A stretch of 64,000 nt of DNA from Alphaproteobacteria bacterium (GCA_040216735.1 JAVJOO010000010.1:1-64000); one strand, 5' to 3'; counted from the stretch's first letter, positions 9,538-19,048 are shown. Numbers and translations are program-made. Notes: generated by a model from the letters alone, not told the origin.

Positions 9538-10881
9538 ATGGCCTCAGCCGCTGAACAACTTGCCGCCAACATAAACTTGGGTGCCTTTGCGAAGGCAACC
9601 GAGCTGAAAAAGCGGTTGTGGTTCACGCTCGGGGCTTTGGTGGTTTACCGCCTCGGCACCTTCATTCCCATCCCGGGGATCGACCCGATCATCATGCAGG
9701 ACATCTTCCAGCAGAATGCCGGTGGCATTCTGGGGATGTTCGATATGTTCGCCGGCGGTGCGCTCGGCCGCATGACAATTTTTGCACTCAACATTCTCCC
9801 CTACATTTCAGCGTCGATCATCATGCAATTGATGACGGCGGTTTCGCCGAAGTTCGAAGCGTTGAAGAAAGAGGGCGAATCGGGTCGCAAGAAGATCAAC
9901 CAATACACTCGGTACGGCACTGTCCTTTTGGCCGCGTTGCAGGCCTATGGGATTGCCGTCGGCCTAGAGAGCATGACCAGTTCGCAGGGCAGCGCGGTTT
10001 TCGACCCCGGTGCGTTCTTCCGGATCACGACGGTCATTACCCTGACCTGCGGTACGGTCTTCTTGATGTGGCTTGGCGAGCAAGTGACGGCGCGTGGCGT
10101 CGGCAACGGAATTTCGCTGATCATCTTCGCAGGCATCGTTGCGAATCTGCCGTCCGCAGTTGTCGGTACGTTGGAATTGGGCCGAACCGGTGCCATGTCG
10201 GTCGGCATCATCCTTCTCCTCATCGTCCTGATGTTCGCCGTCGTCACCTTCGTGGTGTTCATCGAGCGGGCGCAACGGCGCATCGTGGTCCAGTACCCGA
10301 AACGCCAAATGGGCAACAAGATGATGGGCGGCGAAAGCTCCCACATCCCGCTCAAGCTCAATACGTCGGGTGTGATTCCGGTCATCTTCGCTTCGTCGCT
10401 GTTGCTGTTGCCGATCACTTTGGCGAATTTCGCTGCGGGCGGCGGGCCGTCGTGGTTGTTGACCGTTTCGGCGTTGCTCGGTCACGGGCAACCACTGTTC
10501 CTGATCTTGTATGCGGCGGGCATCGCGTTTTTCGCGTTCTTTTACACCGCGATCGTTTTCAACCCGACTGACACCGCGGATAACCTCAAGAAGTACGGCG
10601 GCTTTATCCCCGGAATTCGGCCAGGGAAGAACACAGCCAACTACCTCGACTACGTCCTAACGCGATTGACGTTTGTAGGCGCGGCGTATCTCGTTGCCGT
10701 GGCGATCATGCCCGAGATCATGATTTCGCGCTTTGCGATCCCGTTCTATTTCGGCGGGACGTCGCTCCTTATCGTTGTCACGGTTTCTATGGATACCGTG
10801 GCGCAGATCCAATCCCACCTCCTCGCCCATCAGTACGAGGGATTGATCAAGAAATCCAAGCTCCGGGGCCGGAATCGATGA
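9538..10881 (+). CDS. secY: Preprotein translocase subunit SecY
   Basis: A 447-residue polytopic membrane protein, the channel subunit of the SecYEG translocon. FRLGTFIPIPGID-like residues follow the first segment (YRLGTFIPIPGIDP), and the cytoplasmic loop ERAQRRIVVQYPKRQMGNKM, important for SecA and ribosome contact, is present around residue 243-262. About ten hydrophobic segments are visible, as expected. The stop overlaps the adk start by four bases (ATGA). Confidence 0.98.
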   Translation: MASAAEQLAANINLGAFAKATELKKRLWFTLGALVVYRLGTFIPIPGIDPIIMQDIFQQNAGGILGMFDMFAGGALGRMTIFALNILPYISASIIMQLMTAVSPKFEALKKEGESGRKKINQYTRYGTVLLAALQAYGIAVGLESMTSSQGSAVFDPGAFFRITTVITLTCGTVFLMWLGEQVTARGVGNGISLIIFAGIVANLPSAVVGTLELGRTGAMSVGIILLLIVLMFAVVTFVVFIERAQRRIVVQYPKRQMGNKMMGGESSHIPLKLNTSGVIPVIFASSLLLLPITLANFAAGGGPSWLLTVSALLGHGQPLFLILYAAGIAFFAFFYTAIVFNPTDTADNLKKYGGFIPGIRPGKNTANYLDYVLTRLTFVGAAYLVAVAIMPEIMISRFAIPFYFGGTSLLIVVTVSMDTVAQIQSHLLAHQYEGLIKKSKLRGRNR

Positions 10882-11525
10882 ATCTCATCGTCCTCGGGCC
10901 GCCGGGTGCTGGCAAAGGAACGCAAGCCCAGCTTCTTGAGCGAGACCGAGGATTCATTCAACTCTCGACCGGCGATATGCTCCGCGCCGCCGTCGCCGCC
11001 GGTACGGAAATCGGTCGAACGGCGAAAGAGATCATGGACCGAGGCGCCCTCGTGCCCGATGACGTTATGGTCCAAATCATTGCCAATAAGCTCGATGAGA
11101 TCGGCGATCGCCCGTTTATCCTCGATGGCTTTCCCCGCACCCACGGACAGGCCGAAGCGCTCGACACGCTCTTGGTGCAAAAGGGCAAGCAACTCAGCTA
11201 CGTCATTGAGTTGAAGATCGACGACAAAATTCTCGTAGAGCGAGTTGTCGGTCGTTTTACCTGCGCGGTCTGCGGCGAGGGCTATCACGACACCTTCAAG
11301 CCCACCAAAGCGGACGGTGTCTGCGACCGGTGCGGCGCCACCGAGTTCAAACGGCGGTCCGACGACAACGAACAGGCCATGCGGACCCGGCTTGAGGCTT
11401 ATCATGCCCAAACCGCGCCGCTGATCGATTACTACCGTGGCAAATCGATGCTGCGCAGTGTCGACGGTTCGGCCGATTTCGCCGCCGTGACGGCCCAAAT
11501 TGCCGAAATTCTCGACGGAAACTAG
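10878..11525 (+). CDS. adk: Adenylate kinase with four-cysteine LID
   Basis: Converts ATP + AMP to two ADP in the cytosol. The P-loop GPPGAGKGTQ is at residues 7-16, and DGFPRT at 83-88. The LID carries Cys129, Cys132, Cys149 and Cys152 (two CxxC pairs), the arrangement of metal-binding long-form adenylate kinases; E. coli Adk lacks these cysteines. At 215 residues it is full length. Coupling to secY is by a four-base overlap. I infer that the LID binds zinc or another metal. Confidence 0.97.
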   Translation: MNLIVLGPPGAGKGTQAQLLERDRGFIQLSTGDMLRAAVAAGTEIGRTAKEIMDRGALVPDDVMVQIIANKLDEIGDRPFILDGFPRTHGQAEALDTLLVQKGKQLSYVIELKIDDKILVERVVGRFTCAVCGEGYHDTFKPTKADGVCDRCGATEFKRRSDDNEQAMRTRLEAYHAQTAPLIDYYRGKSMLRSVDGSADFAAVTAQIAEILDGN

Positions 11526-11535
11526 GCGCGGATTG

Positions 11536-11564
11536 TTGACTTTGGCGTACCGTGAACTAATAAT
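11536..11564 (+). promoter_or_regulatory. Sigma-70-type promoter before rpsM
   Basis: TTGACT (11536-11541) and AATAAT (11559-11564) are separated by exactly 17 bases, close to the housekeeping consensus. It lies just after the adk stop and about 100 bases before rpsM. This would give the rpsM-rpsK-rpoA-rplQ group its own transcript with a leader of roughly 90 bases. Confidence 0.7.
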
Positions 11565-11614
11565 CCGCTCGCCCTTAGGGCGAAGCAAAATCGATATCAA
11601 GGCACAACGCGCTG

Positions 11615-11645
11615 GAGCCGTGGGACGGTTCCTGTCGGCGTTTTT
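11615..11645 (+). promoter_or_regulatory. Hairpin and T-run in the rpsM leader
   Basis: GAGCCGT (11615-11621) can pair with ACGGTTC (11625-11631) around a GGG loop, followed nine bases later by TTTTT (11641-11645). It lies inside the inferred rpsM leader. It could be an attenuator-like or autoregulatory structure. The stem has one G-T pair and the T-run is displaced, so this is tentative. Confidence 0.35.
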
Positions 11646-11663
11646 CTATGCAGGAGATAGGTC

Positions 11664-12035
11664 GTGGCGCGAATAGCGGGCGTAAACATTCCGAGCAACA
11701 AACGCGTCGAAATCGCGTTGACCTACATTTTCGGGATCGGGCGCACCAAGGCGCGTCTCATTCGTGAAAGGGCGGGCCTCGCGGCCGAACGGCGCGTCAA
11801 CGAGTTGACCGATGCCGAGGTCAGCCAAATTCGCGAACTCATCGATGCCGAGCATGTCGTCGAAGGTGATCTGCGACGCGAAGTGTCGATCAATATCAAA
11901 CGGTTGATGGATCTTGGTTGCTACCGTGGCCTACGTCATCGTCGGCGTCTGCCGGTGCGTGGGCAGCGGACACATACCAACGCGCGCACCCGCAAGGGCC
12001 CGGCCCGGCCCATCGCCGGCAAGAAAAAGGCGTAA
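11664..12035 (+). CDS. rpsM: 30S ribosomal protein S13
   Basis: A 123-residue S13: [20 protein letters not shown] (GTG start), the helix-hairpin-helix around IFGIGRTKA, and the C-terminal [20 protein letters not shown] region that reaches the P-site tRNA. GAGATAGG upstream of the start supplies a Shine-Dalgarno. It opens the alpha cluster downstream of the promoter at 11536. Confidence 0.98.
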   Translation: MARIAGVNIPSNKRVEIALTYIFGIGRTKARLIRERAGLAAERRVNELTDAEVSQIRELIDAEHVVEGDLRREVSINIKRLMDLGCYRGLRHRRRLPVRGQRTHTNARTRKGPARPIAGKKKA

Positions 12036-12044
12036 GGACACAGC

Positions 12045-12434
12045 ATGGCTAAGGATGTAGCGCGCGTCAGGCGCCGCGAAAGAAAAAACATTACGTCGGG
12101 CGTCGCGCACGTGAACGCCTCGTTCAACAACACCATGGTGACGATCACTGACGCGCAGGGCAACGCTATCGCCTGGTCGTCAGCGGGTGCAAACGGTTTC
12201 AAGGGTTCGCGTAAATCCACGCCCTATGCGGCGCAGATCGCCGCGACCGAAGCCGGCAAGAAAGCCCAGGACCATGGCATGAAGACGCTGGAAGTTTTGG
12301 TCCGCGGCCCGGGTTCGGGACGCGAATCGGCGTTGCGCGCGTTGCAGGCAGTCGGGTTTACGATCATGTCCATTCGCGACGTGACGCCGATCCCGCACAA
12401 CGGTTGCCGGCCGCCCAAACGGCGCCGCGTTTAG
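12045..12434 (+). CDS. rpsK: 30S ribosomal protein S11
   Basis: A 129-residue S11, which helps form the mRNA exit channel on the platform. [34 protein letters not shown] and the terminal [13 protein letters not shown] are conserved. The gene normally next in enterobacteria, rpsD (S4), is absent; rpoA follows instead, as in other alphaproteobacteria. Confidence 0.98.
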   Translation: MAKDVARVRRRERKNITSGVAHVNASFNNTMVTITDAQGNAIAWSSAGANGFKGSRKSTPYAAQIAATEAGKKAQDHGMKTLEVLVRGPGSGRESALRALQAVGFTIMSIRDVTPIPHNGCRPPKRRRV

Positions 12435-12508
12435 TCGACCGAAAGAACGACCTCAATCGTAAACGGAATGGCCGGCTTCGTGCCGGCGAGCAATACGAGG
12501 ATGTGGAC

Positions 12509-13525
12509 GTGATTCAGAAGAATTGGACCGAGCTAATCAAACCGAACAAGCTCGCGATCGAAAGCGGCGAAGACGCCAGCAAGGTTGCGACTATGGTTGC
12601 GGAGCCGCTTGAGCGCGGCTTCGGCCTGACCCTTGGGAACGCACTGCGGCGTGTCCTCCTGTCCTCGTTGCAGGGCGCTGCCGTAACGTCGGTACAGATC
12701 GAAGGCGTGCTGCACGAATTCTCTTCGATTCCGGGCGTGCGCGAAGACGTCACCGATATTGTCTTGAATATCAAGACCTTGGCGTTGCGCATGCATGGCG
12801 ATGGCCCGCGCCGGGTAACGTTGCGCAAGACCGGGCCGGGCGAGGTTAAAGGCGGCGATATCCAACTGGGCCACGATCTCGAGGTGATGAACCCCGACCT
12901 CGTGATTTGTACGCTTGATGAAGGCGCGCAGATCTCGATGGAACTGACGGTCGAGAATGGCAAAGGTTATGTTGCCGCCGAAGTTTCCAAAGAAGAAGAC
13001 AAGCCGATCGGCCTAATCCCGGTCGATGCCGGCTATAGCCCCATCCGTCGCGTGTCCTACAAGGTCGACAATACCCGCGAAGGGCAAAAGCTCGACTACG
13101 ACAAGTTGACGATGCGGATCGAAACCAACGGCGCCGTCACGCCGGAAGATGCCGTCGCCTACGCCGCGCGCATCCTTCAGGATCAGTTCCAACTCTTCAT
13201 CAACTTCGAGGAGCCGCGGGCGGAAACCAAGATCGAAACCCGGCACGAGCCCGAGTTCAATCCGAACCTTCTGCGGAAGGTCGATGAATTGGAGCTCTCG
13301 GTGCGTTCGGCCAACTGCCTCAAGAATGACAACATCGTCTACATCGGCGACTTGATCCAAAAGACCGAAGCGGAAATGCTCCGGACGCCGAATTTTGGCC
13401 GCAAGTCGCTTAACGAAATCAAAGAAGTTCTGGCGCAGATGGGGCTTCACCTCGGTATGGAGGTTCCCAATTGGCCGCCGGACAACATCGAAGAGCTCGC
13501 TAAGCGGCTCGACGAGAACTTCTGA
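12509..13525 (+). CDS. rpoA: RNA polymerase alpha subunit
   Basis: A 338-residue alpha subunit. I chose the GTG at 12509 (reading [14 protein letters not shown]) because alphaproteobacterial RpoA begins this way and GAGG at 12497-12500 is a Shine-Dalgarno at suitable distance; the open frame upstream to 12404 overlaps rpsK and is not conserved. Residues 1 to about 230 are the dimerisation and assembly domain ([20 protein letters not shown]), and about 260-330 the C-terminal domain that binds UP elements and activators ([14 protein letters not shown]). Confidence 0.97.
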   Translation: MIQKNWTELIKPNKLAIESGEDASKVATMVAEPLERGFGLTLGNALRRVLLSSLQGAAVTSVQIEGVLHEFSSIPGVREDVTDIVLNIKTLALRMHGDGPRRVTLRKTGPGEVKGGDIQLGHDLEVMNPDLVICTLDEGAQISMELTVENGKGYVAAEVSKEEDKPIGLIPVDAGYSPIRRVSYKVDNTREGQKLDYDKLTMRIETNGAVTPEDAVAYAARILQDQFQLFINFEEPRAETKIETRHEPEFNPNLLRKVDELELSVRSANCLKNDNIVYIGDLIQKTEAEMLRTPNFGRKSLNEIKEVLAQMGLHLGMEVPNWPPDNIEELAKRLDENF

Positions 13526-13540
13526 TCCAGGAGAAGTCCC

Positions 13541-13966
13541 ATGCGTCACCGTAGACGAGTACGCCGTTTCAAACGGTCCAGCGCGCATCGTCAGGCGATG
13601 TTCGCCAACCTTGCGTCCGCGCTCATCAAACACGAGCAGATCAGGACAACCTTGCCCAAAGCCAAGGAGCTACGGCCGATCGTCGAGCGGCTCATTTCCT
13701 TGGGTAAGCGCGGCGACCTTCACGCCCGTCGGCAGGCGATCGCCCATATCGGCGACCGCGACCAGGTCGTCAAACTCTTTGACGTCCTCGCGGCCCGCTA
13801 TGCCGCACGCAGCGGCGGATATTCGCGGATCCTGAAAGCGGGCTTCCGTTACGGCGATTCCGCGCCAATGGGCGTCATTGAATTGGTGGATCGGGATACC
13901 GATGCCAAAGGGATGGATTCCGGTCCGGTCGATGTAGAAGACGACGATGAGGCCGAAGCGGCCTAA
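13541..13966 (+). CDS. rplQ: 50S ribosomal protein L17
   Basis: A 141-residue L17: [20 protein letters not shown], then [20 protein letters not shown]. The C-terminus has an acidic extension ([10 protein letters not shown]), a common alphaproteobacterial feature. It is the last gene of the ribosomal block and is followed by an intrinsic terminator. Confidence 0.98.
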   Translation: MRHRRRVRRFKRSSAHRQAMFANLASALIKHEQIRTTLPKAKELRPIVERLISLGKRGDLHARRQAIAHIGDRDQVVKLFDVLAARYAARSGGYSRILKAGFRYGDSAPMGVIELVDRDTDAKGMDSGPVDVEDDDEAEAA

Positions 13967-13990
13967 CCGAACCGATCCGACAAATCCTCT

Positions 13991-14021
13991 AAGGGGCGGC
14001 CCAGTAGGGCTGCCCCTTTTT
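13991..14021 (+). terminator. Rho-independent terminator after rplQ
   Basis: AAGGGGCGGCCC (13991-14002) pairs with GGGCTGCCCCTT (14007-14018), with one internal mismatch and an AGTA loop, and the stem runs directly into TTTTT (14017-14021). It closes the ribosomal/rpoA transcript 24 bases after rplQ. Confidence 0.92.
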
Positions 14022-14045
14022 GCGTCCGGCGTTACACTCGGGGCT

Positions 14046-15485
14046 ATGTCACGCCGTTTGTTCCAAACCGCTCGCGGATTGCTGGCGGGCCTGGCCTTGA
14101 TTGGTGCCCTCGCTGTCGCCGACCCGGTGCGCGCCCAAGAGGCGGGCGTTCCGCAATCGCGCGAGCAGATCCGCCTTTCCTACGCGCCGCTGGTCAAGCG
14201 TGTCGCCCCCGCCGTGGTCAACATATTTACCCGCAAGGCGGTTCAGGACCGCGGCGCATCGCCGCTCTTCGACGACCCACTGTTCCGCAGGTTCTTCGGC
14301 GAAGACTTCATCCCGTTTGGGCCGCCGCGGGCGCGCATGGAAAGCTCGCTCGGGTCGGGCGTCATCGTGCGGCCCGACGGGTTGGTCGTGACCAACAATC
14401 ACGTCATAGCCAGTGGTACGCAGATCATCGTCGCCCTGACCGATCGCCGGGAGTTCGAAGCCGAAGTCATCCTTGCCGACGAACGCACCGATCTCGCCGT
14501 CCTCAAGATCGATGCGGGCTCCGAGGCGCTTCCCGCGCTGGAATTGATGAACTCCGACGACCTCGAAGTTGGGGATTTGGTCCTGGCGCTCGGCAATCCG
14601 TTCGGTGTCGGTCAGACCGTTACGAGCGGGATCGTGTCGGCGCTGGCCCGAACGAAGGTCGGCATTTCGGATTTTCAGTTCTTTGTCCAAACCGATGCGG
14701 CGATCAATCCCGGCAATTCGGGCGGCGCGTTGGTCGCGATGGACGGTCGCTTGGCGGGGGTAAACACCGCGATTTTCTCGCGGTCCGGCGGATCAATCGG
14801 CATCGGTTTCGCGATCCCGTCGAACATGGTGGCGTCGGTCATCAATGCGGCGGTGAGCGGCGGCGAAATCAAGCGTCCCTGGCTCGGCGCGGCGGGCCAA
14901 TTGGTGACCGCTGAATTAGCCGAGACCCTGGGGCTCGAACGGCCCGGCGGCGTCGTGGTGACCCAGATCTATCCGGACGGCCCCGCCGATCGTGCCGGGT
15001 TGCAAGTCGGGGACGTCATCACGGGACTCGACGGCAAGCCCGTCGACGACCCCCAAGGCTTGATCTATCGCGTCGCTATTCGTCCGGTGGGCGAAACCGC
15101 GCTGCTCAATGTCATTCGGGCCGGTCGATCGTTGGATCTGCCGATCGGCCTCTTGGTCGCCCCCGAGGTGCCGCCGCGTGATATCACCGATATCGGTGGG
15201 CGCAATCCGTTGACCGGCGCGCGGGTTGCCAACCTTTCGCCGGCTGTGGCGGCGGAGCTAGGCTTCGATACCTTCGCCTATAGCACCGGGGTGATCGTCC
15301 TTGCGATTGAGCGATTCTCTCCGGCGCAACAGGCGCGCGTCCGTCCGGGTGACGTCATCCTTGAGGTCAATGGCGCAGCGGTGGAGACCGTCAAGGACCT
15401 CGTCGGATTCCTCGACGCCGCTGCGCAATGGCGGATCGTATTGCGCCGCGGCGATCAGAAGTTGACCATCACGGCGCGGTCGTGA
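14046..15485 (+). CDS. Do/HtrA-family periplasmic serine protease
   Basis: A 479-residue trypsin-like protease of envelope quality control. Residues 1-30 form a signal peptide ending AVADPVRAQ. The catalytic triad is visible: His119 in VTNNHVIAS, Asp149 in ERTDLAVLKI and Ser225 in NPGNSGGALV. Two PDZ-like regions follow (about 300-385 and 405-475). The ATG at 14046 gives the signal peptide, whereas the frame upstream crosses the terminator. A TACACT hexamer ends seven bases before the start, so the mRNA may be nearly leaderless. DegP, DegQ or MucD naming cannot be settled here. Confidence 0.93.
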   Translation: MSRRLFQTARGLLAGLALIGALAVADPVRAQEAGVPQSREQIRLSYAPLVKRVAPAVVNIFTRKAVQDRGASPLFDDPLFRRFFGEDFIPFGPPRARMESSLGSGVIVRPDGLVVTNNHVIASGTQIIVALTDRREFEAEVILADERTDLAVLKIDAGSEALPALELMNSDDLEVGDLVLALGNPFGVGQTVTSGIVSALARTKVGISDFQFFVQTDAAINPGNSGGALVAMDGRLAGVNTAIFSRSGGSIGIGFAIPSNMVASVINAAVSGGEIKRPWLGAAGQLVTAELAETLGLERPGGVVVTQIYPDGPADRAGLQVGDVITGLDGKPVDDPQGLIYRVAIRPVGETALLNVIRAGRSLDLPIGLLVAPEVPPRDITDIGGRNPLTGARVANLSPAVAAELGFDTFAYSTGVIVLAIERFSPAQQARVRPGDVILEVNGAAVETVKDLVGFLDAAAQWRIVLRRGDQKLTITARS

Positions 15486-16792
15486 GTACGTTGTTCGAGG
15501 CTGCCGGGCTCGCCGAGGGCACGCCCCATCCGTTAGCCGACCGGCTGCGCCCCACGGCGCTCGACGATGTCCTGGGGCAGGACCATGTCCTGGGTTCGGG
15601 GGGGCCGTTGCGCCGGATGCTGGATGCAGGTCGTCTCCCGTCGCTAATTCTGTGGGGACCGCCCGGCACCGGTAAGACAACCATCGCCCGTCTCTTGGCT
15701 GCCCGTGTCGGGCTTGATTTCGTTCAGCTTTCGGCCGTTTTCTCCGGTGTTGCCGACCTGCGCAAAGCGATCGACGGCGCCCGCCAAAGGCGCCAGGTTG
15801 GGCATGGGACTCTGCTGTTCGTGGACGAGATCCACCGGTTCAACCGCGCCCAGCAGGACGGTTTTCTACCCGTCGTCGAAGACGGCACGATCGTACTAGT
15901 CGGCGCCACAACCGAAAATCCGTCCTTCGAACTCAACGCCGCGTTGCTTTCGCGTTGTCAGGTGCTGGTCCTCAATCGTCTCGAAGACGACGATCTCGAG
16001 GCGCTCCTGTGCCGCGCCGAGAACCTTGAAGGAAAGTCCCTACCGCTTACCGCCGATGCACGGCAGGTCTTGCGGGGTATGTCCGACGGAGACGGGCGCT
16101 ATCTTCTCAATCTCGCCGAAGACCTCTTCGCCTTCGGCGGCACCGAGATGGACGCCGCGGGTCTCGTCAAGGCGGTCCAAAAGCGCGCGCCGATATACGA
16201 CAAGTCCCGTGACGAGCACTACAACCTGATCAGTGCGCTGCATAAGAGCTTACGCGGGTCGGACGCGGATGCGGCGCTGTATTGGTTGGCCCGGATGCTG
16301 CTCGGCGGCGAGGCGCCGCTCTATATCGTGCGCCGCTTGGTGCGATTTGCCGTCGAAGACATTGGGTTGGCCGATCCCGACGCGGTGCACCAGGCACTTG
16401 CCGCGAAGGACACCTACGATTTTCTAGGTTCGCCGGAAGGCGAACTCGCGATCGCCCAGGCCGTGATCTACTTGGCCACAGCGCCGAAGTCGAATGCGGT
16501 CTACACCGCGCTCACCAAGGCCAATCGGGCAGCGCGGGACACGGGCTCGCTCGCGCCGCCAAAACACATCCTGAACGCCCCGACGGGCTTGATGAAGGAC
16601 CTAGGATACGGCGACGGTTACGTCTACGACCACGATACCCAGGACGGCTTTTCCGGTCGCGACTACTTTCCGGATGATATGGCACGCGCGGCCTTCTACG
16701 CCCCGACCGAGCGGGGATTCGAGCGCGAGGTCGGCAAGCGGCTGGCCTATTGGAAGGGCTTGCGAGAAAAAGCTCGCGCCCCAAAGGCATGA
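15482..16792 (+). CDS. rarA: Replication-associated recombination protein RarA (AAA+ ATPase)
   Basis: A 436-residue clamp-loader-like AAA+ ATPase (also called MgsA) that acts at stalled replication forks. Walker A GPPGTGKTT is at residues 59-67, Walker B LLFVDEIHRFN at 111-121, and sensor-1 GATTENPSF near 138. The C-terminal part has the family's MgsA/tetramerisation features (APKSNAVYTAL, PKHILNAPTGLMK). The start is the GTG that overlaps the protease stop by four bases (GTGA), so the two are translationally coupled. Confidence 0.95.
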   Translation: MSTLFEAAGLAEGTPHPLADRLRPTALDDVLGQDHVLGSGGPLRRMLDAGRLPSLILWGPPGTGKTTIARLLAARVGLDFVQLSAVFSGVADLRKAIDGARQRRQVGHGTLLFVDEIHRFNRAQQDGFLPVVEDGTIVLVGATTENPSFELNAALLSRCQVLVLNRLEDDDLEALLCRAENLEGKSLPLTADARQVLRGMSDGDGRYLLNLAEDLFAFGGTEMDAAGLVKAVQKRAPIYDKSRDEHYNLISALHKSLRGSDADAALYWLARMLLGGEAPLYIVRRLVRFAVEDIGLADPDAVHQALAAKDTYDFLGSPEGELAIAQAVIYLATAPKSNAVYTALTKANRAARDTGSLAPPKHILNAPTGLMKDLGYGDGYVYDHDTQDGFSGRDYFPDDMARAAFYAPTERGFEREVGKRLAYWKGLREKARAPKA

Positions 16793-17652
16793 CCTTCGCA
16801 ACCTTCGTCGGTATCGATTGGTCGGGCGCAAAAGGCAAAAAGCACCGTGGGATTCAAGTGGCGGCGTGCGCGGCGGGGACCATGGCGCCCCGACTGGTAA
16901 GGCCCAAGGAAGGCGCGTGGAGCCGGTCGGCCGTGCTCGATTGGCTGACCGCGACCGCTACGTCGTCCCCGACTCTGGCCGGCCTGGATTTTTCGTTTTC
17001 GCTACCCTTTGTCGACGAAGGTGCCTATTTCCCGGGCATCGGGGACAACCCAAGGGATGCGCCTGGTCTGTGGCGTCTCGTCGACAGGGTATGTGCTGCC
17101 GAGACCGATCTGTACGCCGGCACATTTGCCGCGACATCGCCGTGGGCGGCGCACTTCTTCGCGAATAGCGCGAAGGGCGTGCGGTTCGCGCGCCGGCACA
17201 AGGCGGTGGAGCGGGCCTGCGCGCTGCAAGGTTTGGGGCACCCTGAGTCGGTCTTTCACCTGATCGGGCCCAAGCAAGTGGGCCGCGGCTCGCTCGCCGG
17301 CATGCGGTTCTTGGCCGCCTTGCGTCAACGATTGCCGATGGTGGGGGTTTGGCCGTTCGACCCGCCGCAGGACGGGCGTTCGAGTGTGGTGGAGGTGTTT
17401 CCCCGTGCCTTTCTGGCGGCGGCCGGTCATGGTCCAACTAAGATACGATCCGCCGCCGACTTGGATCGTGCACTAGCGCGTTTCGGTACCGCGCCGTCCG
17501 GTCTCTCCGAGGCGGTCGATGACAACGTGTCCGATGCTGTTGTTGCCGCGGCGGCGCTACGGGCACTCTCGGCTGACCGCGCACTCTGGCGGCCCGCCTC
17601 GATGGAGGATAGGGTGCGACGCACCGAGGGATGGATTTTCGGCGTACGGTGA
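16789..17652 (+). CDS. DUF429-type RNase H-fold protein
   Basis: A 287-residue protein of unknown role. It opens with FVGIDWSGAKG (Asp10) and near the end has VDDNVSDAVVAAAAL (Asp244, Asp245, Asp249), the spacing of acidic residues expected for the predicted RNase H-like nucleases of the DUF429 family. The ATG at 16789 overlaps the rarA stop by four bases. The neighbourhood suggests a housekeeping function linked to nucleic acid, but no reaction can be named. Confidence 0.7.
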   Translation: MTFATFVGIDWSGAKGKKHRGIQVAACAAGTMAPRLVRPKEGAWSRSAVLDWLTATATSSPTLAGLDFSFSLPFVDEGAYFPGIGDNPRDAPGLWRLVDRVCAAETDLYAGTFAATSPWAAHFFANSAKGVRFARRHKAVERACALQGLGHPESVFHLIGPKQVGRGSLAGMRFLAALRQRLPMVGVWPFDPPQDGRSSVVEVFPRAFLAAAGHGPTKIRSAADLDRALARFGTAPSGLSEAVDDNVSDAVVAAAALRALSADRALWRPASMEDRVRRTEGWIFGVR

Positions 17653-17662
17653 CACCGTGAAG

Positions 17663-18037
17663 ATGATTGCTGCGATCGCCGTTGGCGGCGCGCTTGGCGC
17701 CGTCGGGCGGCACTTTGTCGGCGCCCATATGCTGCGGATGCTCGGCAGCGGCTTTCCGTGGGGAACCCTCACGGTCAACGTCGTCGGCTCATTCATGCTG
17801 GGTGCGTTGATCGAAACGATGGCGCTCCGTTGGAGCGTCGGGCCGGAACTCCGCGCCTTCATGACCGTCGGGGTCCTTGGCGCGTTCACGTCCTTCAGCG
17901 CGTTCTCCCTTGATGTCGCCGTGCTCTCGGGGCGGGGCGCTTTGGTGCCTGCGGGGCTCTACGTCATCGCGTCGGTTTCGCTCTCCATTTTGGGTCTGTT
18001 TCTTGGCCTTTGGCTGTTCCGCCAACTCCTCGCGTGA
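17663..18037 (+). CDS. crcB: Fluoride ion channel CrcB/Fluc
   Basis: A small membrane protein (124 residues) with about four hydrophobic segments. GGALGAVGRHFVG, the WGTLTVNVVGSF segment with its conserved Asn, and GVLGAFTSFSAFSLD are CrcB signatures; the Phe residues of the last one line the fluoride path. The ATG at 17663 fits family length, while a GTG at 17657 would add two residues. No fluoride riboswitch precedes it, since it sits inside an operon. Confidence 0.95.
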   Translation: MIAAIAVGGALGAVGRHFVGAHMLRMLGSGFPWGTLTVNVVGSFMLGALIETMALRWSVGPELRAFMTVGVLGAFTSFSAFSLDVAVLSGRGALVPAGLYVIASVSLSILGLFLGLWLFRQLLA

Positions 18038-19014
18038 GCGTTAAACACGTCACTGTCGGCGATGAAGACGAGGGTATCCGCCTCGACCGTTGGTTCCGTG
18101 GCAAATTCCCCCAGGTCACCCAAGGCCGTCTGGAAAAGATGTTGCGCCGTGGCGAAATCCGGGTCGATGGCGGTCGTGTCCGCGCCAACCTTCGGGTTAC
18201 GGCGGGCATGGTGGTCCGGGTGCCGCCCCTGCCCGACGCGGAGGCGCGGGAGACGCCGACCCCGCGGCCCGTGTCGGCGACCGACGCGGCCGACTTGCAA
18301 GCGCGCGTCTTACACCGCGACGATCTCCTTATTGTCATCGACAAACCGGCCGGCCTCGCCGTCCAGGGCGGAAGCGGGACGACCCGCCACCTCGACGGTT
18401 TGCTGGATGCGCTGCGCTTCGATGCGCCTGAGCGACCGCGCCTCGTTCACCGCCTCGACCGCGATACGAGCGGCGTGCTCGTTTTGGCTCGCACGCGAGC
18501 CGCCGCCGCCGCGGTTGCGGCAGCGTTCCGCGACCGTGCCGCGCGGAAACTCTATTGGGCACTCGTCCGCGGCGTTCCCGATCCCGAAGCCGGCCGGATC
18601 GAATCGACGCTCGAAAAAGTCGCGGCAGGCGGTGGTCGGGAGCAGATCGCGTCGGGCGAGGACGGCAAATCGGCGCTGACCACCTATCGCACGATCGCCC
18701 ACGGCGCCGGGGGGCTTACCTGGCTCGCCTTGACGCCGATGACAGGCCGTACCCATCAACTGCGGGTTCATTGCGCCGAAGCCGGGTTCCCGATCCTGGG
18801 GGACCGCCGCTATGGCGACAGGCCTGCAATCCCACAGGAACCGAATGCCTTAGGGCGCGGTTTGCATCTCCATGCCCGGAGCTTGGAAATTCCTCATCCC
18901 CGCAGCGGTGTCTTACGTGTAATCGCGCCGCTGCCTTCCCATATGGAGCAGAGCTGGCGGTTTCTCCGGTTTGATGCGGAAACCGTGCAGAATGACGCCA
19001 CTTCCGACGCCTAG
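18034..19014 (+). CDS. rluC: 23S rRNA pseudouridine synthase, RluA/RluC family
   Basis: A 326-residue enzyme with an N-terminal S4 RNA-binding domain (IRLDRWFRGKFPQVTQGRLE, residues 15-34) and a catalytic domain containing HRLDRDTSGVLV at 139-150; Asp142 is the expected catalytic residue. Later motifs GRTHQLRVH and ILGDRRYG also fit. The GTG start overlaps the crcB stop by four bases. RluC is the usual alphaproteobacterial assignment at this position; RluD-like specificity cannot be excluded. Confidence 0.92.
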   Translation: MSVKHVTVGDEDEGIRLDRWFRGKFPQVTQGRLEKMLRRGEIRVDGGRVRANLRVTAGMVVRVPPLPDAEARETPTPRPVSATDAADLQARVLHRDDLLIVIDKPAGLAVQGGSGTTRHLDGLLDALRFDAPERPRLVHRLDRDTSGVLVLARTRAAAAAVAAAFRDRAARKLYWALVRGVPDPEAGRIESTLEKVAAGGGREQIASGEDGKSALTTYRTIAHGAGGLTWLALTPMTGRTHQLRVHCAEAGFPILGDRRYGDRPAIPQEPNALGRGLHLHARSLEIPHPRSGVLRVIAPLPSHMEQSWRFLRFDAETVQNDATSDA

Positions 19015-19048
19015 GCCCGGCCGACGCGCCCAATAGCAGAGTTCTCGT

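Noticed and set aside
9618-10571. 317-residue + strand frame inside secY in another phase
   Set aside because: His/Arg-rich translation typical of a frame-shifted reading of a membrane-protein gene.
12404-12508. Longer N-terminus for rpoA
   Set aside because: It overlaps rpsK, is not RpoA-like, and a Shine-Dalgarno-preceded GTG at 12509 gives the conserved start.
17640-17662. Fluoride riboswitch before crcB
   Set aside because: Only about ten bases separate crcB from the upstream gene, so no riboswitch can fit.
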